In this document: piece after piece, positions 46,210-56,339 of the stretch
Numbering within the stretch: the stretch's first letter is position 1
Layout: each line of letters starts with the position of its first letter
Assembly (NCBI RefSeq): GCF_030463535.1
Contig: NC_132887.1
Location: forward strand, 21,656,943 to 21,720,942
Direction of reading: 5' to 3'
Source of the DNA: Salminus brasiliensis
Lineage: Eukaryota > Chordata > Actinopteri > Characiformes > Bryconidae
DNA length: 64,000 bases
Made by a program: the position numbers and the translations under genes
Notes under the pieces: model-generated
The model's input: the letters and a program-made list of their open reading frames with translations, nothing else
The model's database searches: none
What the model was told of the DNA's origin: nothing

Positions 46210-47285
46210 GTTGTCCGAAGCGATATTGGCCAACCCTCAGCATTAAAGTACATGGATTGGACTAGAGAGAAAAAAAAATGCATCACAACATACCTAGACA
46301 CATTTTCCCCCGTATGTGATGCTGATAAATTTTTAGATAGTCGTTTATCTGAAATCTGACTTCATTCCTGCTAACAGTTAGCCTACTGATCAAACCAGAC
46401 TAATTACACAATTTGCCCTGCAGTCAAAGACAGACCTAGCAGCCTACTAGTACTTCTACTGATTTACTGTGGAAGACTGAAGGAGTGCATGTGCACGTTC
46501 ATTTGTTTGGCTGTGTTGGCCCAGACTTGCGGATGACAGTTTGCCACCTCTGATCTGACAGGACATGACACAGGAAGCCTTGTTAGCTGTTAAGCAGCCT
46601 GTCTTCAAAGAGACGATAGATGTGAGGCAGCATGCCTGGGAAAAATGACAAGGATGACTCTTTCTGAGCGTATTAACAGATTTTGAGAAGATTAGAGTAA
46701 AGAAGGGGGAAAAGTCTAATTTTTAACAGCTTTCGAACACTTCTGGTAACAGGAAAGCAGTGCTCGTAAAACCTGGACTCTCCTGCAGCTCGGTGAGGAC
46801 AATTGATTTAAAAAAAAAAAAAAAAACGAAACAGAAGCTAGGACTTTCTCTCTTTCTTTTAGCAGGACATTGTGTTTTTGGCATGTGAGGCTTTGCAGGC
46901 CAAGATCTTGGATGTTTGCAGTTCGAGGCCGGGGTGCCTCCGCCGCTTGGAAAGCATTTTGCGCGGCTCATAAACAGGATTTACCGTCCTCTCAGTGTAA
47001 ACACTTGAGAGGCGATAACAGACTGAAGTGTTCCTTGCTATCCTTTGCATCCACCTTAGCTGCACGCCCGCAAACAGCTGAGTCTGGTTTAAATGACCAC
47101 CTTCTTCACCCTTCTTCACTCACACACACACCCCCCAACGCCACTTCCTTTTCTTTCTCTAAACCCACTAGTACACCTCACAGCTGTGGTTTTGGAACAG
47201 GACCAGGTTAAGCCTGATGGCTTTCAAGATTAGCCATACGAAACAAATTATCACTCTTCAAACATATGCGAGAGCTGGAAACCTC
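46210..47285. other. non-repetitive intergenic stretch
   Basis: No exon recognised. A run of about 19 A at 46809-46826 splits an otherwise repeat-free region. Open frames at 46723-47211 on both strands overlap and show no domain. Regulatory content is possible but unsupported. Confidence 0.35.
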
Positions 47286-47290
47286 CAAAG

Positions 47291-47294
47291 CCCC

Positions 47295-47326
<32 letters not shown>

Positions 47327-47339
47327 AAAAAAAAAAAAA
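47291..47339. repeat. homopolymer pair C25 and A-rich run
   Basis: Twenty-five C followed by A10, C and A13. The opposite strand is T-rich then G25. Confidence 0.95.
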
Positions 47340-47589
47340 CAAAGTCTTCAAGATAATGAAAAGCATTCTGCAGTGGCGCTAACCTCGCTGAAATATTAGC
47401 GCAATGTAATGGAACGGCTTCTGATGCAGCCTAAGGAATTTCTTGCCCTGGAGGATTTCAGCTGGGATAAAAGCTAGGGAGCTAATGCGAGTCAGTGGCT
47501 ACAGGCAGCACCAGCACAGCGGGGACCGAGATCACCTAAGGATGAGGACATGAGACAAAAAGGCATGTAAGCAAACTGTTCAAATGTTT

Positions 47590-48720
47590 TTTTATGGGCA
47601 ATAAGAGTTTTCGGCTTGTAAAATCATCATTAGCATAAAGTCAAACAAACATGACTTCAGTAAAAAGTAAAAACTAACAGGAATCATGTTTTCAACAAAG
47701 CAGGTTAAAAGGCTTTGGAGGTAGTCTGAAGAACACAGGTTAGGGTTCATATTTGTCCCTGGTTCTCTCAACCACTGCATACATTTGTTTAAAATGAACC
47801 AGCAGGCAACCTTATTTATGTTGGTGGTTAGGTAGGTAGGAAGGCAAGTAGGCTGGTTTAGTAGGTAGGTAGGTAGGTTGGCAGGTTTGGTTGGATGGTA
47901 GATACGTAGGTACAGTAGCTGACTGGTTGGTTGGTTGGTAGGTTGGTTAGTTTGTAGGCTGGTACACTGCAGATAGAACAATTTTTTTCCAGATTTGTCC
48001 CTGATGTTCTCAACCACTGCATACATTCGTTCAAAATGAACCAGCAGGCAGCGTTACTTATGTTGGTTGGTAGGTAGGTAGGCAGGTAGGTAGGCAGGTA
48101 GGTTGGTCAGTCTGGTAGGTGGGTAGATTGGCTGATTGGTAAGAAGGTAGGTTGGTTGGTTGGTTGGCTGGTAGGTAGGTTAGTTTGTAGGCTGGCATAT
48201 AGGCTGGCTGGCTAGTTGGTTAGTTAGTTGGCTGGCTGGTAGGTCGGTCTGGTAGGTGGGTAGATTGGATGATTGGTAAGCAGGTTGGTTGGTTGGCTGG
48301 TAGGTAGGTAGGTAGGTAGGTAGATAGATAGATATGTAGGTACAGTGGCTTACTGGTTGTCTGGTTGGTAGGTAAGTAGGTTAGTTCATAGGCTGGTAGG
48401 TAGGTTGGCTGGCTAAGTGGTTGGCTGGTAGGTTGGCTGGTAGGTAGTTGGATTGGTATATCGCAGATAGAACACATTTTTTTCTTCCAGATTTGTCCTG
48501 GATGGGCTCAACCACTAGATAGGCTGATTGGTAAGCAGGTAGGTTGGTTGGTTGGCTGGTAGGTAGGTAGACAGATAGACAGATAGATAGACAGATAGAT
48601 AGACAGATAGATAGACAGATAGATATGTAGGTACAGTGGCTGACTGGTTTGGTGGTAGGTAGGTTAGTTTGTAGGCTGGTAGGTAGGTTGGCCAGTAGGT
48701 AGGTAGGTAGGTGTGAGTAC
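47590..48720. repeat. degenerate TAGG/TTGG tetranucleotide satellite with higher-order units
   Basis: About 0.9 kb of GGTA/GGTT/GGCT tetramers. The same single-copy-looking spacer recurs: CCACTGCATACATTTGTTTA then AAATGAACCAGCAGGCA at 47772 and 48013, and AGATTTGTCC...CTCAACCACT at 47750, 47992 and 48490. AGATAGAACA precedes the last two. Open frames through it are artefactual Pro/Thr/Gln/Ser- and Tyr/Leu-rich repeats. Confidence 0.9.
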
Positions 48721-48869
48721 ACCAATATATTTGTCAGAAGACCTTCCGTTTCCTTTTAAAATCAACATTTTCGATGGGATACTTTACTTCAAAATACTCC
48801 CACAAATGCAAGTCATTGACTGCAAACAGGATGTGTAATTTTCCTAACAAAAGGACAATTCTCTCTTTC

Positions 48870-48965
48870 TGTAAATTTGCATTTTCAGTAGACACTCTTA
48901 TCTAGACTTACGATAGAAGGCAGTGCAATGTGGTGTTCCAGCTTGGACAGGGAACCGAACCCAGC
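48870..48965 (-). mobile_element. SINE fragment (V-SINE-like tail)
   Basis: TTCAGTAGACACTCTTATCT then AGACTTACGATAGAAGGCAG is the reverse complement of the CTCTGGATAAGAGTGTCTG-type SINE tail. GGGAACCGAACCCAGCTACC to its right is a reversed B-box region. The copy is short and diverged. Confidence 0.5.
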
Positions 48966-48969
48966 TACC

Positions 48970-49895
48970 CAACTGCTTTTTGTGTCATGGCCTGGGGCTT
49001 TCATTCAGTTGTTAATATTAAGACTCCTAAGCTAAACCTAACCTAAACCGCCTGCACTGCACACACACGTTGCTTTTCTCCAATAACAATCCTAAAATAT
49101 CAACCAAATAAAGGTAATCTGAGACTTACTTCCTTAATACATGTTCAGCTCCGTATTCCTGCTCTGGGAGTAAATATGAACTCTGAGCTCTTTCCAGTGT
49201 AGGCCTGATTTTATCACTGATCCAGAATCACTGGGTTGTGTGCCAAATTCCTGAGCAGGAAAATCTATTCCCACTTAGATAAGACTAAAGAAGCACTGTG
49301 CACTGAGTGGAATTGGGACAGGAGTCCCAGAGCGTTTAATTGGCTTTGCTGTCTCTTGGTGGGTAGGATGCACTGTGATGCTGGCCAGTGCAGGCGCCGG
49401 TGAGCTGAAGTAACAGAACTGGTAGTTAGTGTTCCCCTCCAAGCATGTTCAGCTGTCCAATGAAGTGATTGACTGTGTTCCTGGGACTTGGAGGAATGCT
49501 AACCATGCTAACCATCACCCTTCCAGCAGTGGTAGCATACTGTGATAGAAATATGTTAATAAAACCTGAATAAAACCAGTTAAAGTGTTTGTTAAAAATG
49601 TTTTTGTCTGAACTAAGGGACTACCATTACAGTAAAGGATTTTAATAATGAAACCCCTTAAGCATCATGGGCATGGGAAGGTGTTTTGAGTTTGGGCGCT
49701 GACTTATTTTTTTTTTTTTTAGCAGCAAATGGTTACATTTGTCTCTATTTGGATAATATATAATAAAAAAAGAAAAATAAATAAATAAATAAAACAAATA
49801 AAAAAAATCTCTCTATATATAGGCTACAATAACAGTGAAAGTAAACCATAAAATAAAAACAACAACACAGCATAGCCCCTGGCTGGCGGTTATCT
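48970..49895. other. intergenic, nothing recognised
   Basis: No coding exon. 49140-49560 is repeat-free and of even composition; 49700-49870 is A/T-rich low complexity. Confidence 0.4.
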
Positions 49896-49898
49896 ATA

Positions 49899-51362
49899 CA
49901 CTGCGTGCACAATTATTAGGCAAGTGAGTATTTTGACCATATTATCCATATACTTATATATTTTTTAACTGCAACTTGAATAAACTTGAATGCTTAATGG
50001 TTTTAAGCATAGCAGGTGATGTGTGTCTGTGTAATTATGGAGGGTGCGGCCTAAGGAGGTCAACACCCTATATCAAGGTGTGCACAATTATTAGGCAGCT
50101 TTTTTCTTTAGGCAAAACGGGCCAAAAAAGATTTAACTGACACTGAAAAGTCTGAAATTACCAAAAGAGGGATGCAGCACTCTTGAAATTGCTAAGATAT
50201 TGGGCCTGATCACAGAACCATCATAAATTTTGTTGCCAAAGATTTGAGAAGAATCAAGCATTAAGCTACCAGGAACCCGTTATCTCCCAGTTCTGTCATA
50301 TTCCAGAACTGGAGTACAAGAAGTACAAGATGTTCAGTACTCAGAGACATGGCCAAGGTAAGGAAAGCTGAAACCCCACCACCACTGAACATTACACATA
50401 AGCTGAAGCATCTAGACTGGTCCAGGAAATATCTGAAGACTTTTTTTCAAAGGTTTTATGGACTGATGAAATGAGAGTGACTCTTGACGGACCAGATGGA
50501 TGGGCTCGTGGCTGGATCAGTAACGGGCACGGAGCTTCAGTTTGAGTCAGACACCAACAAGGTGGATGTGGGGTACTGGTATGGGCTGGTACTATTAAAG
50601 ATGAGCTGGTTGGACCTTTTCGGGTTGAAGATGGGCTCAAAAATCAACTCCCAAGCTTACTGCCAGCTTTAAGAAGACACTTTCGTTAAGCAGTGGTACA
50701 AGAAGAAGTCTGCATCTTTCAAAAAGACAATGATTCTTCTGCTGGACAATGCTCTACCACATACACCACCAAGTACTCCTCTGCATGGCTAGCCAGGAAA
50801 GGCATTAAAGATGAAAAACGTATGACATGGCCCCCTTCCTCACCAGACCTGAACCCAATTGAGAACTTGTGGGTAATTTTTACACGGGAAATTTACAGTG
50901 AAGGAAAACAGTACACCTCTCTGAAGAGTGTCTGGGAAGCTGTGGTTGCTGCTGCACAAAAAGGTCATCGACAACAGATCAAGAAACTCCATGAATGGAA
51001 GGCTGTTACTGTATAGAGTGGCTATATCGGTCACTGATTTTTTTTTTTTAATGTCAGAAATGTTTATTGGAAAGTTTTGAGTTGTTTGTTTATAATTCTC
51101 ACTTGAGATGAAAATAAAAAAGGGGGATGGGTAAAATGCGTGTTTTTCATTTAGCTGCATAATAATTCTGCACAATAATCGATATCCAATAACTGTGCAC
51201 ATATAGATATTCTCCTAACAAAGCCAAAACCTCATGTTTACTTTCTTAACCATTCCTGTTTGAGGTTTGTTACCATTTTGGATTAACCGAGAGCACTGTA
51301 GTTAATGATTAATACAAATAATCCTCAAAAATAAGACTTGCCTAATAATTGTGCACACAGTG
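49899..51362 (+). mobile_element. Tc1-like transposon, 1464 bp, complete ends, broken transposase
   Basis: Flanked by TA dinucleotides (49897-49898 and 51363-51364). Terminal repeats CACTGCGTGCACAATTATTA and, reversed, CACTGTGTGCACAATTATTA. Inner direct copies of GTGCACAATTATTAGGCA lie near 50081 (left) and, diverged, near 51153-51175 (right), giving an IR/DR layout as in Sleeping Beauty-type elements. The transposase region on the plus strand keeps QKDND and SPDLNPIENLW (parts of the DDE catalytic domain) but is spread over several frames with stops. Non-autonomous now; it could be mobilised only in trans. Confidence 0.88.
50693..51016 (+). pseudogene. Tc1-like transposase, C-terminal remnant
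   Basis: The longest open piece of the broken transposase. It contains QKDND (catalytic Asp region), TWPPSSPDLNPIENLW (downstream catalytic region with D/E spacing typical of Tc1) and a C-terminal helix ending HEWKAVTV. Upstream parts (about 50120-50690) lie in other frames with stops, so the gene is inactive. Confidence 0.85.
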
Positions 51363-51369
51363 TAGGTGT

Positions 51370-52350
51370 TCATATTTTGAAATTGCAGGATTTATATGCT
51401 GTAAACATGACATTTATTACTTATTATTTACACTGACAGCAAAGGCTGCTAAACCATGTCAAGACCCACCAAATCCTAAGCAAGATAAACATTAGCTAAC
51501 AGGATTACAAGTTATCCTCTCATCTCCCCACACAATGTGAGGTGTGGCTGGATGAGAACGTACTGCAATCTCACAAGCCTTAAAAGATGCACACCCTTAT
51601 CAAACATAGCTGTATGTATTTCTGTCCTCCAGATTAACATTATCAGCATAACTGCACAAATCATACGGCTTTGGCTTTACTGTAAATTGAAAAGCCAATT
51701 AAAAGACTACACACACACACTACACTAAACGGTTGTCTACATTAAGCTAATTGTTATTAGGAATTGAGACTACGAAGGGAGATCTCCTTAAATCACTGAA
51801 ACGCTAATTCTACTGTGAATGAACGCAACCCTGGGAGCCATTGGCATGATTAAAGTTGATAACTGCCTTTGTTTGTTTAGGAAATATGGAATGTGAATCA
51901 AAATACCAGAAATACCCCCCCCCCCCCACACACACACACACACACACACACCCCGAAATACCCCAATGTACACCTCAACAGTAACGCTGTTTATAAAATA
52001 CACATGAAGACCAAGACCAAGAGTCATTTAGCCTAATTCTGTCAAATGCACCGTGGAAAGAACCATCAGAGCTTACGCGAAGCAAAGGGAGATGTAGTGC
52101 CCGGCTACATTCCACGTTGTGTAAATTTGTGGTGGTTATGGACCATTAGTCCAAAAGTCAATTTGCTGCACATAAGCTTCCTGTTAGAAGAGATCACTGA
52201 CGATTTGCTGAGCTCTTTATCTGCCCGTTCATACATGTTTGATTGACTCTTTTCCCAGAGGGTGGTAATCCACGTTAAACAGAACTTCTGTCAAGTCAGC
52301 GGCTCAGAAAGTTTGATCTGCAAAAATGGCTCTTGATGAGGTCGCTAAAA
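51370..52350. other. intergenic, nothing recognised
   Basis: Includes a C13 plus (CA)n run at 51915-51954. Short open frames show no domain. Confidence 0.4.
51915..51954. repeat. poly-C/(CA)n microsatellite
   Basis: Thirteen C followed by about twelve CA units and CCCC. Confidence 0.93.
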
Positions 52351-52357
52351 AACTGAA

Positions 52358-52680
52358 TCAGAATCAGAAATACATCCCAGGAGGGAAATTGCAGTTGTTT
52401 CAGTTGCAACGGAGTAAACACTCTATAAAGTAAACAATCTATAAAGTAAGCACTATAATGTATAAAGCAATATAAAGTTTACACTACAAAGTGTAAAATG
52501 TAGAACAAGGAGAAAGATTCAAATATGTACATGTTTATAAATTATATGAATATAATAAAGTGGCAGGAACTGTCATAAATATAGAGCATGCTGTATAAAG
52601 TAGTTCAAATATTGCACCTCTGAAATTAATGCACATATGAACAGTATCATTTGAGTATTTACTGTATATAAAAGGCCAGT
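52358..52680 (-). mobile_element. retroposon 3' end with (TTCTGA)n tail, second copy
   Basis: CTGAATCAGAATCAGAAATA then CATCCCAGGAGGGAAATTGC at the left corresponds to a minus-strand tail ...GCAATTTCCCTCCTGGGATG followed by TATTTCTGATTCTGATTC. Internal ACTCTATAAAGTAAACAATC then TATAAAGTAAGCACTATAA shows short local duplication. Right limit uncertain. Confidence 0.5.
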
Positions 52681-53040
52681 GGGGTTTACTTTTGTTCAGT
52701 GTATTTTTTTTATTATTCAAGTTAATTAGCCTTCTGGTTTTTAGCCTTTTGGATGCCATATCTACACTACATTACCTAAAGAAATTCCATCATATAAATG
52801 TGAGGCCAATGAAAATCTTACAGTACTAAAAGCTTGCATTGTACACATGCTGAAACATATGCTATTATATTCAATGTGAAACACAATAAGCAATGAACCT
52901 ATACAAGTCCCAGTCATGCAAAATATATATAAATCTTTTACATAAAAACGATAACATTAACATAGAAAGCAGTGGCTTTTACATCAATGTGTCCATCACA
53001 ACTCTCCAGAGCTCCTCATGGGAGTCTAGTATTAGTTATA

Positions 53041-53300
53041 CACTGCTAAGGGAACACTTAAACAACACAATATAACACAATATTCGCCACTGGCGCTCTG
53101 TGCTCTTCACAGATGAAAGCAGGTTCACACTGAGCACATATGACAGACGTGACAGAGTCTGGAGACGCCGTAGAGAGCGATCTGCAGCCTGCAACATCCT
53201 TCAGCATGACCGGTTTGGCAGTGGGTCAGTAATGGTGTGGGGTGGCATTTCTTTGGAGGGCTGCACAGTAGTTATGGTAAATCAGGTGAGCTTTTTGTGA
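53041..53300 (+). mobile_element. internally deleted Tc1-like element with transposase fragment
   Basis: After a TA, CACTGCTAAGGGAACACTTA then AACAACACAATATAAC is a Tc1-type terminal repeat. It joins directly to transposase sequence reading RHWRSVLFTDESRF (first catalytic Asp), then RVWRRRRERSAACN and HDRFGSGSVMVWGGISLEG. This is a different Tc1 family from the one at 49.9 kb. The second half and the right end are missing. Confidence 0.8.
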
Positions 53301-53539
53301 GAAATTTCTTGTTCCTTTACTGTATTTACATTAACCTGCATCAGTTCTAATGTGATCTGGTGTTTTTACTGTAAAAAATCTTATTGCTGAGATTTTTAAT
53401 ATTTTTTGATATAAACATGCCTTGACAATTATAGAATGTAAAAACCAGAGGCCACATCTAGGTGGATTAGCATTACAGAGAAGTCTAAAATATTTGCAGA
53501 GGGTTAAACGCAGTGAAGCGAAACCAGCACAGATATTTG

Positions 53540-53740
53540 GCTCAGCAGCTACAGCACCAGGCTGTTGATGACAGGGTTGTGGGGTCGATACCCAGGCACA
53601 GCAACCCTAACCCTCTCTGCTCCCCAGACACAGCAGCGACTGCGATGTGTGCTCACTGTCCAGTGTGTGTATGTTTGCTCACTAGTGTATATGTGTGTGT
53701 TCACTGCGGTTTGGGGAATTTACCATTGTATTTTATAAAT
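53540..53740 (+). mobile_element. SINE family D, plus-strand copy
   Basis: TTGGCTCAGCAGCTACAGCA then CCAGGCTGTTGATGACAGGG (A-box region), TTGTGGGGTCGATACCCAGG (B-box), CCCTCTCTGCTCCCC and GT-rich ends. It keeps the head that is truncated in the 20.57-kb copy. Confidence 0.65.
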
Positions 53741-53759
53741 CTAGCCCAAGTTTACCCCC

Positions 53760-55015
53760 TCAAAAAGCCTTTGGACCACCAGCGGGCCGAAAGTCTAAAC
53801 TTCTACTACTAAAGGATAGCCCCACTGGTTTGTACAGAAGTGTGTAATAAGCCTTTCTGTTCATAACATCATTCTGGGGATAACATCCAGAAGAAAGAAA
53901 AATCCTGAATGCCCAAGCCAATCCTCCAATCTAAATTCATTACAGCTGATCATCCAATAAGACAAGTACAGACGATCGTATTGTAGGCATCTCAAAGTAT
54001 CATCGCAGATGACAGCCAGTGCCAGGAGGAGGGTGTGTTACAGTGTCACGGTTTTACGGTTAGTCACTGTGTAGGATCAGATGGTTACCTCAAATTGGAT
54101 GTAGACTATATTTGTAATCAGAGCTGCACAGTGGCCACCAGCTGTGTGAGAGAAGCTTGTTCAACTTCACTAGAATCTAGAAAACTTTGATTTAGAATAT
54201 CCTTGCTCTGCTCAACCCCTCACCTCTCCAGCTGGAAGGGACACTGGGTCAGTGTGGTCAGCCGGGGGAGGATGTTAAAATGTGGTTACTTTGGATTGGC
54301 TGGTTAGGCCAGCTCTTGTTTCAAACCGTTATGGTCAAATAAAAAGAGGACCTCTGAGTTACACTCTGAGAGACAATCCCAGGGGGTAGAGATTGCTAGG
54401 GGCTCCTTGCTAGGGGCGCTCTGACTTTCTCTCTTTCTCCCTCTCTAATTTACCCACTTTGATTCTTCCTTTTATTCTCTCCTATTGTCTACCAGGTTAT
54501 TCATAATGTTGCCTCATTTACAATCTACAGTATGTGGTAAAAAGCCTCGTTACTGCATTGTTTACTCTTCTAAACGGTGATTAAAAGGATAATGTCATGC
54601 AAACCCCTAATAGTTCCCATGTGTTATTCTAGTAACATTATTATATTTACAGATGGTGTAGTCTGAAAACAGCACTAGTGTCTTATAACAATGGAATATC
54701 ATTAGCTTGGGTGACTGTATGAAAAAGTCTCTAATCTCCTTAAAAAAAAAACAACTGTAGCTGTTTTTTTTTTTGTGTGTGTTTTTTGTTTTTGGCAACC
54801 GACAATAGTTATCCCTTTGAGAACTACCACCTTCTTATTACTGACAAATACCTCAAATAAGAAAAGATCAATAAAAATAGGCAATTTAATGTGGAAAAGG
54901 AAAACATTTTTTAATTTATTGTTTATTTACCTTTTTTTTTATCGTTTTGATTTTCATAAACAAGATACAACCCTGTAGGTTAGAAATGTACTCTGTCCCT
55001 AAAGAGCTTTCCCTC
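53760..55015. other. intergenic, no gene seen
   Basis: Includes poly-A and poly-T runs near 54740-54790. Overlapping open frames of about 60 codons are artefacts of these runs. No exon or repeat family assigned. Confidence 0.45.
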
Positions 55016-55019
55016 AGAA

Positions 55020-55600
55020 AAATAAAGGAATCAAATGTGCAATTGGGCCTCAAGTTGCTCGATAGATTTAAAGCCCTATATGGATAGGATTAGTTTTACA
55101 TGGGGAGGTGGGGTAATGTAATTATTACCAGCTTTACAACAAGCCGTAAAAACAGCATTGGGTTATATTAATCATGTGCAAATTGACATATCCTGTGACT
55201 TTTCTTAAGAATGAAGACTCTAGAGTAGGCATTTAGTATTGTTGTGCATGGCAAAGTCAAATCCAGAAGACGAGCCCAAGGACCCCCCAGAGGCACAGCG
55301 CCTCTGCCAGCTATAAGCAAGTCATTGTGGAGCACAACTTATAGCCTACATATGTAATATGAACATTTAGCCGCTAATTTAAATGTAATTATTACTATTA
55401 GTGGGTTACGAGGTTGGTTAATGTCATGTTTTTTTGGAGGCGACGGCAGCGTGTAAATCAAATGGCCACTCCCCTCTCAGTCATTTATGCTGAGATTTCT
55501 TATCCTGTGCAAATCGGTCATCATTTATTTACATTCGTCCTGTAGTGAAACTATACTATTCCCCCTCACAATGTAAAACTAATCTCATTAAATAGGGCTC
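55020..55600. promoter_or_regulatory. candidate conserved non-coding element
   Basis: About 580 bp without repeats or coding potential, dense in developmental-factor words. The near-palindrome GTAATTATTAC occurs twice (55115-55130 and 55387-55399). Octamer-like TGTGCAAAT occurs near 55176 and 55507, with TTAATCATGTGC, ATTAAATAGGG and CATTTATTTACATT as well. This density resembles vertebrate enhancers; activity is inference. Confidence 0.4.
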
Positions 55601-55602
55601 TA

Positions 55603-55775
55603 GACTAAGAGTGGCTCAGCAGACTCTTAAGACTAAGATCGCAAATTCGAATCTTAGATCATGCTGCTTTGCCATCAGCAGCCAGAGCCAGAGACAGCAC
55701 AACTGGCCAGCAGGCCAGCACTGTGGCATCTGTGGCCTGATCAGAGCTGGGGCTTGGTGATGCTAAAATTGGTGG
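55603..55775 (+). mobile_element. tRNA-derived SINE, family C, plus-strand copy
   Basis: AGTGGCTCAGCAGACTCTTA (A-box), GATCGCAAATTCGAATCTTA (B-box), then CTTTGCCATCAGCAGCCAGA and GACAGCACAACTGGCC, in the same order as the copy at 6976-7300. Confidence 0.65.
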
Positions 55776-55779
55776 CAGT

Positions 55780-56335
55780 TTGAAAAAATAAATAAAAACG
55801 GTGGCTGTCTGAGTTTGTAACATTGCAAGTGATGGGGTCCTAGTGAGTGGGTGGGTTAACTGGCTTAGCTCAACCTGCGGAGATAATTGGGTAAAAATCT
55901 TTAAAGGAAAAAGTGGTGATGCTCTTATGGTAAAATATTTTTGTGCTATATATGGTTGTTCAATACCATGACAATGTGATATTCTCAAACCACAACACCC
56001 TAGACATAGGATACCTAAAACAATTCACTGTATATAACCATTTTTAAAGGTTCTTAAATAGAGCAGTCTACAATAGGGTTTCCACAAAGCTGAAGAACCC
56101 TTTAACCAAGCAAACAACAATTTAAGCATTCACATAGTTTTTTTAAGTTGTCATGGTTCTGCATAGAACCCTTGAAGAACTCTTTTTTAAGCATAGGCTA
56201 TGGAATGGAAATACGCTGAAAGGATATGCTAGTACAGAACTTACAGGTACAGGACCTACTAGAAATGTTCTATAAAAGTGTGACCCTAACATTTCAATCT
56301 GACAAAACATCTATTAAATATCAATTATATGTAGA
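55780..56335. other. intergenic with AGAACC-type repeat
   Basis: 56030-56195 holds paired AAAGGTTCTTAAA, GAAGAACCCTTT and TGGTTCTGCATAGAACCCTT words, another copy of the short repeat family. Otherwise nothing recognised. Confidence 0.45.
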
Positions 56336-56339
56336 ATGA

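Noticed and set aside
47592..48725. Pro/Thr/Gln-rich and Ser/Ile/Cys/Leu-rich minus-strand frames as mucin-like genes
   Set aside because: Translation of TAGG/TTGG tetranucleotides; several frames are open at once.
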